NCBI GenBank assembly: GCA_964543525.1
Contig: CAZIYW010000002.1
Location: forward strand, 1 to 64,000
Length of the DNA stretch: 64,000 nucleotides
Direction: 5' to 3'
Source of the DNA: CBDVBE01 sp964543525
GTDB lineage: Bacteria > Fibrobacterota > Chitinivibrionia > Chitinivibrionales > JANQEN01
The notes under the pieces are model-generated. The model saw nothing but the letters and a program-made list of their open reading frames with translations, did no database searches and was not told the DNA's origin. Both the position numbers and the translations under genes were made by a program. Shown one piece after another: positions 54,885 through 62,961 of this stretch (positions are counted from its first letter, which is position 1; every line of letters begins with the position of its first letter).

Positions 54885-56123
54885 ATGGCGAAAAACAGTG
54901 GTAGAGTGAGCGTCTATCTCCTGCTTCTTGCAATTGGGTTGATACTTGGCGGTATCATCGGAAGTGAGGTTTTTCGACGGGGCTACTTCAATAACCTTTT
55001 TCAAAAAAGAAGTACGTTTCATGATTCGACCGAGATAACTGACAGGGGGAAATCAGACGATTTAACCGATCAGAGCGGGAGTAGTGTCGCCCAGATCACT
55101 ATTCCTACATCACGAAAAAATGCCATTGTTGTCGCAACACAGGCCGTGGAGCCATGTGTCGTTGGTATCGTGGTTACCCAGATACAGGTTGTAGGCTCTT
55201 CTTATTACTATGAAGATTTTTTTGATCTGTTCTTTGCTCCCAAGCTGGTGCCCCGATATCGGGAGGTGCAGAATATGGGTTCCGGATTTGTTATCAACGA
55301 TGATGGACTTATTCTGACAAATAATCATGTTGTTGAGGGAGCGAAGAAATTGTATATCAATTTTCCAGACGGGCGCAAATTGGAAGGAAAAGTTATTGGC
55401 AGGGATCCTTATTCCGATCTTGCCGTAGTGAAAGCATCCGGCAGTGGCTTCAGGAGTATCACTTTCGGCAATTCAGATGATCTCATGATCGGGGAGTGGG
55501 TCATTGCAATTGGCAATCCCTTTCTCAATTTTTTTAATGATGCGCAGCCGACGGTAACTGTCGGTGTGGTGAGCGCATTAAACAGGAATTTCGCGCCGAG
55601 TGAGAATGTGTATTATCAGAATATGATTCAGACCGACGCAGCGATAAATCCGGGTAATTCAGGCGGTCCGCTGGTTAATGCGCTGGGTGAGGTGGTTGGA
55701 ATAAATGCATTCATTTACACCGGTAATAAGAGAAACAGGGGTTCAATAGGTATAGGATTCGCAATTCCGATAAACATTGCCAAACGGGTGGTAAAGGAGC
55801 TGGTAAAATATGGAAGGAGGCGACCGGTATGGACCGGGATATCGGTACAGGATCTGGACCGATCCATCGCCCTTGCCCTGGGCCTGAATCATACCAATGG
55901 CGTTATTATTACTGATTTACAAAGAGGTAGTCCGGGGGTGGACGCCGGATTAAAGGTTAATGATATCATTATTCGTATGGGTGATCGACAGATTCAGTCC
56001 CATCTGGATCTCGACGGATTTTTTGTCAATTATTTTCCGGAAGATTCAGTTCCTGTTACGGTGATTCGTGCCGGAAAGAAAATAGCCCGCAATCTGGTTC
56101 TGAAAGAATTTCCCGGCTCTTAG
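54885..56123 (+). CDS. DegP/HtrA-family periplasmic serine protease
   Basis: 412 residues. N-terminal TM anchor (about 9-30), trypsin-like domain (about 80-300) and one C-terminal PDZ domain (about 305-405). The catalytic triad is visible: His in TNNHVVEGA, Asp in DPYSDLAVVKA and Ser in NPGNSGGPLVN. Single-PDZ, anchored form as in DegS. Probable role in envelope protein quality control or stress signalling. Co-transcribed behind truA (one-base gap). Confidence 0.93.
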   Translation: MAKNSGRVSVYLLLLAIGLILGGIIGSEVFRRGYFNNLFQKRSTFHDSTEITDRGKSDDLTDQSGSSVAQITIPTSRKNAIVVATQAVEPCVVGIVVTQIQVVGSSYYYEDFFDLFFAPKLVPRYREVQNMGSGFVINDDGLILTNNHVVEGAKKLYINFPDGRKLEGKVIGRDPYSDLAVVKASGSGFRSITFGNSDDLMIGEWVIAIGNPFLNFFNDAQPTVTVGVVSALNRNFAPSENVYYQNMIQTDAAINPGNSGGPLVNALGEVVGINAFIYTGNKRNRGSIGIGFAIPINIAKRVVKELVKYGRRRPVWTGISVQDLDRSIALALGLNHTNGVIITDLQRGSPGVDAGLKVNDIIIRMGDRQIQSHLDLDGFFVNYFPEDSVPVTVIRAGKKIARNLVLKEFPGS

Positions 56124-56218
56124 AAAACATTACATTTTGCATAAGTACTTATTAATGTATTTTATACAAAGACATAGATAACCAGGTTACACAAATCATT
56201 CAGGGTAAAGGAAATGAT

Positions 56219-56509
56219 ATGGCCATTGGACTTAAGGAAAAGAATATTACAACGCTCATACTCGTGGTTATTATTGGCATACTTATCGGATCTTATTTAA
56301 ATTCCCTTATTGGTATGATCCCAGGCGGGAATAATGTCGTTAAAACCTTTTTTACCTATAATTTTATTAATTTCGGTATCGGTTTTCCACATCCGTTTGT
56401 TATTAACCTTGACGCTATTAAGCTGCAATTCGGCATTCAGATGAAATTTAGTTTACTATCGATAATTGGCGTTTTTTTAAGTTTGTATTTTTTCCGGTGG
56501 TATAAATAG
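56219..56509 (+). CDS. DUF4321-like small membrane protein
   Basis: 96 residues with two TM helices (about 9-32 and 72-92) around a periplasmic loop (FGIGFPHPFVINLDAIKLQFGIQMKFSLLSIIG). Size and pattern match the uncharacterised DUF4321 family. Ribosome site AAAGGAAA before ATG 56219. Lies between the protease and gatA; function unknown. Confidence 0.8.
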   Translation: MAIGLKEKNITTLILVVIIGILIGSYLNSLIGMIPGGNNVVKTFFTYNFINFGIGFPHPFVINLDAIKLQFGIQMKFSLLSIIGVFLSLYFFRWYK

Positions 56510-56649
56510 CCGATTCTTTTATAGATATAATTCTCAATAAAGAACTGTCTTATGAGAAATAACGTCGGAAAGGCGGCTGCCGGACAAATTTTCCTTATTT
56601 CAAGTTGACGTGTTGCATTGTTTACCGATGCAGTCAGGGGGAGAGATTC

Positions 56650-58089
56650 GTGTCTTTTTTTGATAAACCGATTAGTGAAATAACCCGACAGATTTGCACC
56701 GGTGGATTACGATGTGTGGATCTGGTCGACAGAGCGATTGAAAATATCAATATCCGTGAAAATAGCATTAATGCGTTTATTACCCTTGATTTTGACAAGG
56801 CTCGTAAACGGGCGGAAAGGCTGGATAGGCTGTCAGTTGAGGAAAAGTCCCAGAAACCGCTCATTGGTATACCGATTGCCGTAAAGGATAATATCTGTAC
56901 TGTTGATTACCCCACAACATGTGCATCAGAGATGCTCAGTTCGTTCAGGCCTCCTTACAATGCATCGGTGGTAGAGGCGCTGGAACGGGCCGGCGCAATT
57001 ATCATAGGTAAAACAAATCTGGATGAGTTTGCCATGGGATCGAGCACCGAGATATCCATCAGAGGAGTTACCCGTAATCCGCGTAACCCTGATTATATTT
57101 GCGGCGGATCGAGCGGCGGGAGTGCGGCTGCGGTTGCCGCTGATTTTGTTCCATGTGCGCTGGGTTCCGATACCGGTGGTTCTATCCGTCAACCGAGCAG
57201 TCATTGCGGTGTCGTGGGTTTGAAACCTACCTACGGTCGTGTTTCGCGGTACGGCCTGGTGGCCTTTGCCTCCTCTCTCGATCAGATTGGTCCACTGGCC
57301 AAGGATGTTCGTGATATCGGATTACTGCTTTCAATCATTGCCGGTAACGATGAACGTGATTCTACCTGTGCCGGAAAACCCTTTGAGAATACCGCCGATT
57401 TATATACCGGTACCGTAAAAGGAGTAACCGTCGGTGTTCCTAAGGAATATTTCGGGGAGGGCCTTTCTGAAAGTGTTCGAACCGCTATTAAGAATCTCAT
57501 AGAGAAGCTGAAAGATGCCGGCGCTGAAATAGTTGATGTTTCGCTGCCGAATGTACAAAATGCTGTCGCAACCTATTATATCATTTGTACTGCTGAGGCA
57601 TCATCAAATCTGGCGCGGTACGACGGGGTCAAGTACGGAATGCGTACGAAAAATCCGACTTCACTTATCGACATGTATAAGAAAACACGCCGGGAGGGAT
57701 TCGGCAGAGAGGTTAAACGGCGGATTATGCTAGGCACCTATGTGCTCAGTTCCGGTTATTACGATGCTTATTATTTAAAGGCGGCAAAGGTACGTACACT
57801 TATTACGCAGGAATTTGAGCGTGCTTTTTCTCATTGTGACGCAGTGATCTCTCCTATTGCTCCGACAGCGGCATTTAAACTGGGTGAAAAATGCAATGAT
57901 CCGTTGCAGATGTATTTAACTGATATCTATACGGTGTCTGCAAATCTCGCCGGCATTCCCGGTATCAGTGTACCATGCGGTGAAGATGACGGTTTGCCTA
58001 TCGGCGCCCAGTTTATGGCGCCGAAATGGCGGGAAGATGTTTTATTACGGATATCATTCGCTGCGCAGAAAGCGATCGGGTATATCTAG
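56650..58089 (+). CDS. gatA: Asp-tRNA(Asn)/Glu-tRNA(Gln) amidotransferase subunit A
   Basis: 480 residues. Amidase-signature enzyme that supplies ammonia to convert mischarged Glu-tRNA(Gln) and/or Asp-tRNA(Asn). The catalytic Ser-cisSer-Lys triad is present: Lys in AVKDNI (about 75), cis-Ser in CGGSSGGSAAA and nucleophile Ser in SDTGGSIRQP. GTG 56650 behind GGGGGAGA is the start; an upstream TTG at 56605 would add an unlikely Cys-rich stretch. gatB and gatC are not in the window. Confidence 0.96.
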   Translation: MSFFDKPISEITRQICTGGLRCVDLVDRAIENINIRENSINAFITLDFDKARKRAERLDRLSVEEKSQKPLIGIPIAVKDNICTVDYPTTCASEMLSSFRPPYNASVVEALERAGAIIIGKTNLDEFAMGSSTEISIRGVTRNPRNPDYICGGSSGGSAAAVAADFVPCALGSDTGGSIRQPSSHCGVVGLKPTYGRVSRYGLVAFASSLDQIGPLAKDVRDIGLLLSIIAGNDERDSTCAGKPFENTADLYTGTVKGVTVGVPKEYFGEGLSESVRTAIKNLIEKLKDAGAEIVDVSLPNVQNAVATYYIICTAEASSNLARYDGVKYGMRTKNPTSLIDMYKKTRREGFGREVKRRIMLGTYVLSSGYYDAYYLKAAKVRTLITQEFERAFSHCDAVISPIAPTAAFKLGEKCNDPLQMYLTDIYTVSANLAGIPGISVPCGEDDGLPIGAQFMAPKWREDVLLRISFAAQKAIGYI

Positions 58090-58118
58090 GGCATATTACC
58101 TTATTCTACCCTGGGAAA

Positions 58119-58676
58119 ATGGTGATACGTAAAGTGAGAGCGCTGAGAGACACTATAGTAGTAGCAAGTTGTTTGTTGGTGGTAGTTGGCTGTTTGACAC
58201 CGCATGCTCGATATACGAGGCCTTCACACCAGAAAAGAGGGAGAGAGAAAGAGCCTGGAGAAACCGGGCAATCCGGAAAAGAAACGAGGTTGATTAGTAC
58301 TGATGAGATTTTCGAGCATAAACTTAAAACAATTGTCGATTCTTACGTTGGCGTCCCGTATCGATACGGTGGTACCACGCGCAGGGGCATGGATTGCTCG
58401 GGATTTGTTTTCCGTGTATATAACGACCTTGGGTGTAGCAATGTTCCCCGGACTTCTTCGGCAAAGCTCTCACGTATCGGTACCCCGGTTACCCGCAGTG
58501 AGTTACGAATAGGTGATCTTGTGTTTTTCAGAAAAAGACGCCGCATTGATCATGTGGGGATATATATGGGTGATGATACCTTTGCTCATGCAAGTTCAAA
58601 GAAGGGTATAACATATACCCGGCTGGATAGTGAGTATTTTCGAAACCGTCTTGTTTGTATAAGGAGAATTGACTGA
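58119..58676 (+). CDS. NlpC/P60 cell-wall peptidase lipoprotein
   Basis: 185 residues. Signal II peptide ending VVVGC (Cys about 24), a basic/polar linker, then the NlpC/P60 domain (about 70-183). The catalytic Cys is in MDCSGF, His in DHVGIYMG, third polar His in FAHASS. It should cut peptidoglycan stem peptides (gamma-D-Glu-DAP type). The frame is open further upstream into gatA, but only ATG 58119 gives a lipoprotein signal. It overlaps pheA by one base. Confidence 0.9.
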   Translation: MVIRKVRALRDTIVVASCLLVVVGCLTPHARYTRPSHQKRGREKEPGETGQSGKETRLISTDEIFEHKLKTIVDSYVGVPYRYGGTTRRGMDCSGFVFRVYNDLGCSNVPRTSSAKLSRIGTPVTRSELRIGDLVFFRKRRRIDHVGIYMGDDTFAHASSKKGITYTRLDSEYFRNRLVCIRRID

Positions 58677-59524
58677 TGAGTATCGCATTTCAAGGAGAAC
58701 CCGGTGCATACAGTGAATTGGCTGCAAAAGAATTTTATGGTGCAAAGAAAAAATATATACCCATGACTGAATTCCCCGATGTGTACGCCGCCGTTTCTTC
58801 CGGGAAAACCAAGTATGGGATTTTGCCGATAGAGAATTCCATGGCAGGCAGCATACATCAGAATTATGATCTCCTCATGGAAGGCGACCTGTATATCGTC
58901 GGGGAAATTTATCTGAGTGTTTCCCATTACCTTATCGCCAATCAGGGTGTTTCACGACGAAAGGTCAAACGGGTCTTTTCTCATCCGCAGGCGCTGGCTC
59001 AGTGTAAGAAATATCTGCGCAAGTACCCGAAACTGGAAATCATACCGGTCTCAAATACCGCAGGTGCGGTAAGAAAAATTAAAGATGAGCACCTTGACGA
59101 TGCTGCCGCGATTGCTTCAATGCAGGCGGCGATTGATTACAACATGCTGGTGCTGGCAGAGGAGATCGAGGATATTCATAATAACAGGACCCGGTTTATT
59201 CTTCTTGCAAGAAAACCGCTTCGTGTCCGTTCAAAAAAAGGTATTAAATCTTCGATTGTGTTTGCCACAAAAAATATCCCCGGCGCGCTTTTTAAAGCAT
59301 TAAGCGTATTTGCGCTCAGGGATATTGACCTGTATAAAATTGAATCCCGCCCCTTTTCAGGAAGACACTTCGAGTATATGTTCTATCTCGATTTTGCAGG
59401 GAATATCAGTGATATTGTTTCGCAGAATGCGGTTAACCATCTGCAGGAAATCACAACGTATTATCGGTTTTTAGGCTCATACCAGGTGGGGTGTGTGGTG
59501 CATCCCGCGTATAAGAGCAGGTGA
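58676..59524 (+). CDS. pheA: Prephenate dehydratase with ACT domain
   Basis: 282 residues. Converts prephenate to phenylpyruvate in phenylalanine synthesis. N-terminal catalytic domain with AFQGEPGAYSE, LPIENSMAGS and the NRTRF motif (essential Thr/Arg). The C-terminal ACT domain with ESRPF binds Phe for feedback inhibition. No chorismate mutase domain. ATG 58676 overlaps the TGA of the NlpC/P60 gene. Confidence 0.95.
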   Translation: MSIAFQGEPGAYSELAAKEFYGAKKKYIPMTEFPDVYAAVSSGKTKYGILPIENSMAGSIHQNYDLLMEGDLYIVGEIYLSVSHYLIANQGVSRRKVKRVFSHPQALAQCKKYLRKYPKLEIIPVSNTAGAVRKIKDEHLDDAAAIASMQAAIDYNMLVLAEEIEDIHNNRTRFILLARKPLRVRSKKGIKSSIVFATKNIPGALFKALSVFALRDIDLYKIESRPFSGRHFEYMFYLDFAGNISDIVSQNAVNHLQEITTYYRFLGSYQVGCVVHPAYKSR

Positions 59525-59579
59525 TAGGCAAAGGTACTGAAGATAGAGAAAAAAGTATTGAAAGGACAAGCGGATTTTT

Positions 59580-61205
59580 TTACCAGCCCATTTTTTCCCG
59601 GATAAAAACAGTCAGTTCCGCGGCATTAAGTTTATGTTGATACACATTGGGATGTCCTTCTGCGCCGTATCCGATATCAGGATCGATTAGCGTTAATGAA
59701 AATGTGTATATATTGGAAATACCGTCGGATTTTGCATTTTCTACTATTTTATTTAGATAATTTCTCAGGATGTCCAATGAGGTAATTTGCTCGCCTGAAA
59801 CCGTATCAATGACCGGGTAGCCTGGCATTGGTCCATCGAGACAGAATATTGCAGACTCCGGATAATTGTTGTGTATCCGCCGGATAAAATTCTGGTACGA
59901 GTTTATAAATGCCAATGAATCCGGGATGCCGCCTATAGTACCGAAATCATTGGCGCCAAGGTTTATGACAACCACATGGGGTGTCCATGATATAAAATTC
60001 CATGCAATGCTGCTGTCTAAAGGGCAACAGCGATTATATATTTCCGGAATCGTATTTGTTGTTGAGGAATCGCTGTTAAGATGAATACCGATGCCGGCAT
60101 AACTTATAAGATGATATTCCGCATCAAGATTTCGCGCGGTTATTGCAGCGTACGAGAGATAACTGTTTTCTATTGACCCTTTGAATTTATCAGTACTTTT
60201 TCCTTCATTGCCGTACCCGCAGGTGATTGAGTTACCAATAAACTCTATTCTGCGTTCAGGAGGTTGGGGAGGTGGAAGTAGGTGAGTTCCCCTGTCAAGG
60301 AGAAATCCCAGAAATTCTCCTGTGCCGCATAATGCTTCAGTACGTTTATAGATAGTAACAGTATGAGGACCGGGAGGCAAATTCTTTGCAATCTCAAAAA
60401 TGGAATCTTTTACAGTCGCTTTAATAACCTTCGGCTCCCTGTCATCGATAAAAATATTGTAATAATTGGCATTATATTTTGAATTAATTGCCATTTCCGG
60501 TACGGGAACCTGGCGAAGAAGCATACCGCAATACGTTCCTTCAAAGCTTGCTGTAATTGATATGCCCGGCCATGCAAACGATACATTTTCCGAATCACTG
60601 AAGTCGAATCGTCCGGTATATACTATGTTTGAATCCGTTACCGGTATGGTATCAACATCTCTCAGAAATGAGACCTTTAATGAATGGTTTGCCGTTACAT
60701 GTGGGAAGCTGACCGATGTAACCGCACCGACTGACGAATCGTCTATTATTACATTGTGGAGGATATAATTTGAATCAGGCGTAATAATAAAGGATATACT
60801 GTCGCCGGACTGAATCTCTATATAACCGTCCGGGTATATGGTTCCCTCGCCCTTTACTATTTTGGGGCAAATAGTGTATACGTCTCTTTCAAATGTAGCA
60901 TGGATTGAGTGGTCCGAAGATACATTTTCGAAGATGTATGAATCTACAGCGCCAATCGATTTATCATCTACATACACGTTTGCGATTCGGTGTTTCGGAT
61001 CAGGAATAATCGAATAGGTCAGATTTTCTCCAACCTTTATTGAAGTAGGACCATAAGGAACAATAGAGCCGTTTCTTCCGGAGGTCGCCGAGATGGTAAC
61101 CAAGGTCTGTTCCGGGAGTGTACAGAGTACCGAAAGGATTGTACAACTTATTAAAAATAAACGAGTTAGTAATATTTTTGAAACGTATATACTTTCATAC
61201 GACAT
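59580..61205 (-). CDS. Exported SGNH carbohydrate esterase, CE2-like, with two Big/InlB-type repeats
   Basis: 541 residues. N-terminal signal (about 10-30). Two similar beta modules follow (about 35-110 and 111-190, each ending in S-D/N-HS(I/L)xxxF), as in divergent InlB B-repeats. Then a beta-jelly-roll and an SGNH hydrolase with Ser in FIGNSITCGYG (about 340), Asn in GANDFG and His in EGHPN. The jelly-roll plus SGNH order and the GNSITCGYGNEG block match CE2 acetyl-xylan/glucomannan esterases, so the probable role is removing acetyl groups from plant or similar polysaccharides outside the cell. Single transcription unit on the minus strand. Confidence 0.85.
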   Translation of the reverse strand: MSYESIYVSKILLTRLFLISCTILSVLCTLPEQTLVTISATSGRNGSIVPYGPTSIKVGENLTYSIIPDPKHRIANVYVDDKSIGAVDSYIFENVSSDHSIHATFERDVYTICPKIVKGEGTIYPDGYIEIQSGDSISFIITPDSNYILHNVIIDDSSVGAVTSVSFPHVTANHSLKVSFLRDVDTIPVTDSNIVYTGRFDFSDSENVSFAWPGISITASFEGTYCGMLLRQVPVPEMAINSKYNANYYNIFIDDREPKVIKATVKDSIFEIAKNLPPGPHTVTIYKRTEALCGTGEFLGFLLDRGTHLLPPPQPPERRIEFIGNSITCGYGNEGKSTDKFKGSIENSYLSYAAITARNLDAEYHLISYAGIGIHLNSDSSTTNTIPEIYNRCCPLDSSIAWNFISWTPHVVVINLGANDFGTIGGIPDSLAFINSYQNFIRRIHNNYPESAIFCLDGPMPGYPVIDTVSGEQITSLDILRNYLNKIVENAKSDGISNIYTFSLTLIDPDIGYGAEGHPNVYQHKLNAAELTVFIREKMGW

Positions 61206-61300
61206 AACGATAAATCATATCTCTCTATAATTTAATAACATTATTAATATAAACCAATTTATGCCAATAAGTCATGATTTCTTTTTAAAGTTTAAAATAG

Positions 61301-62170
61301 TTATAGTTCGTCAAGAGAATTCTTCATGTGGATTTTTCCATATATATCCCTCTTGATGAACAGTGAGTAACTCTTTGTATTTGCTTGAATTACATTAGAT
61401 AAGGCCGGTTTTTTCTTTTTCCCCCTGGTGACAAAATTTATAAAATATTGAGGTCGAATAATTTTTCGTAATTCCGTTAATGCCTGTTCAGTAAACAAAG
61501 GGGTTATGACTATATCAAATTTTTCCCTGAACAATTTCAGCTTGTTGGTGTCCGGTTCTGAATTCAAAAACTTCGTATTTGTTAAAAACATGATTTCAAT
61601 GCCGCTGTAGGAAAGATGTATTGTCGGAATAGTGTCGGAAAAGGGGTAGACATAACCGACTGTCAGTCTCTTCATAACGGTGATATTGTTAGTATATGCG
61701 GGCGTTGGCCATTTTTCAGGTAAAAGAACAGTTGTATCTTCGGAACCGTTCAAAGATTTTTCTTTCAGTATACACCAGTAAGCAGGAGGTACCTTAATAT
61801 ATTCAGAAATATTTTCGGGTTTATTTATTGTGACTAACATCTCCGTCTGAGGGATAGTAACAGGTAAATCATTCTTACTATGAGTACCAGGAATCGGCAG
61901 AAGGAAAACCAATATCGTTTGTTTCTTGTCTCCGATTTTGGTAAAACAGTGAATGTATATTGCCTTATTGCCCCTGCCGCTGATCTCGATGCAGGGGCGC
62001 GGTGCAAACGGGTTATTGTATTGCTGCTTTGCATACCAGGTAACGAGAGCGGTTATAATCAGCAAAAAAATCAGTTTTATTTTATACCCGGCACTGAAAC
62101 GATATGGTGTCTGATTCCGCCGATACTGTTTTCTGTTTTCCTCATCCCTGTTTTTAAATCGATAAATAAT
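61301..62170 (-). CDS. Single-pass membrane protein of unknown function, probable ATT start
   Basis: 289 residues if translated from ATT at 62168-62170. No ATG or GTG exists in the N-terminal part; the first standard codon is a TTG at 62065 without a ribosome site, which would begin inside the membrane helix. The frame is open to 62197, and AAGGGAG lies six bases before the ATT. From there the protein has a basic, cytoplasmic-looking N-terminus (RFKNRDEENRKQYRRNQ), one TM (about 36-53) and an outside domain I do not recognise. The end (FDIVITPLF, LRKIIRPQYFINFV) vaguely resembles the C-terminal part of ComEC-type metallo-hydrolases, without metal ligands. Confidence 0.6.
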   Translation of the reverse strand: MIYRFKNRDEENRKQYRRNQTPYRFSAGYKIKLIFLLIITALVTWYAKQQYNNPFAPRPCIEISGRGNKAIYIHCFTKIGDKKQTILVFLLPIPGTHSKNDLPVTIPQTEMLVTINKPENISEYIKVPPAYWCILKEKSLNGSEDTTVLLPEKWPTPAYTNNITVMKRLTVGYVYPFSDTIPTIHLSYSGIEIMFLTNTKFLNSEPDTNKLKLFREKFDIVITPLFTEQALTELRKIIRPQYFINFVTRGKKKKPALSNVIQANTKSYSLFIKRDIYGKIHMKNSLDEL

Positions 62171-62478
62171 GAGTGACTCCCTTTCCGAGTGGAGATATTA
62201 TATTGTATAAGGTTATTGTAAAAGTTTCATATCGCCCCCAAAATCCCCGCTTCGAACAGGTGACACAGTCAGCATGTCGAACTGCTCAGTGCGCCGCAGG
62301 AGGAGGAACTTATGAGGACTTTTAACTATTGTAAAGCGACTTTTTTGTAATTACATTTATAAAAATACTTTTTTCCGGGAGCTTTTTTTTATAAATCTGA
62401 TCTAATGAAATGGTGATTGATTAAGATGGTTGAATTTTTAGATAAAAAGATGATAAAATGTTATAGAATGGAGTGAAT
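62171..62478. other. Intergenic region with a GC-rich patch and a mini-ORF
   Basis: The gap between two divergent genes has a block at about 62235-62310 that is much richer in G/C than its surroundings. It ends in AGGAGGAGGA (62298-62307), an ideal ribosome site for ATG 62312. That ATG opens a 12-codon reading frame (62312-62350; MRTFNYCKATFL) directly followed by T-rich sequence. It could be a leader peptide or a fragment of a dispersed element. A weak promoter-like pair TTGAAT/TAAAAT (62430-62459, 18-base spacer) precedes the SPOR gene. Confidence 0.4.
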
Positions 62479-62961
62479 ATGGATTCTCGTGTTGTTTATC
62501 GTTTGAGTGTTGTTGTCCTTATTATTGCTTCTTTTTACAGTGGATACTGTAAGGATGCACATGACGGAAAAGATGAAAAGGGACATACGTCGAGTGATTC
62601 GAAGGTTACCTACCTTGATAGTCTTAATAAAGGCAGGGAGCTGGTTTTATCGGATAATGATATCGTTTCACTTTCGCAATCAGTGGAGAGTACCATTCCT
62701 AAGGGGAAGAAAGAGATTTCCGAGGGTTACCGTATTCAATTGATGGCGTCGAGTTCGGGAGAGACAGTTCGGGCCAGAAAAAAGATGATAGAAAATGAAC
62801 TCCGTCTGAAGGTATATATCATATTTGATGAACCATACTATAAAGTATATGTCGGCGATTATAAAACCCGTCGAGATGCGGAGAGCGCGCTCAATGAGAT
62901 AAAGCAGTCAGGATATCCTGATGCATGGATTGTCAAATCAAAAGTATTTATTGATGAATAG
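62479..62961 (+). CDS. Exported SPOR-domain protein
   Basis: 160 residues. Signal or anchor (about 5-25), polar linker, and a C-terminal SPOR domain (about 85-155; YRIQLMASSSGETVRARKKMIE ... YYKVYVGDYKTRRDAESALNEIKQSGYPDAWIV). SPOR domains bind glycan strands lacking stem peptides, often at division sites. ATG 62479 (GGAG five bases upstream) is favoured over a GTG two codons earlier. It overlaps the following ankyrin gene by eight bases. Confidence 0.88.
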   Translation: MDSRVVYRLSVVVLIIASFYSGYCKDAHDGKDEKGHTSSDSKVTYLDSLNKGRELVLSDNDIVSLSQSVESTIPKGKKEISEGYRIQLMASSSGETVRARKKMIENELRLKVYIIFDEPYYKVYVGDYKTRRDAESALNEIKQSGYPDAWIVKSKVFIDE

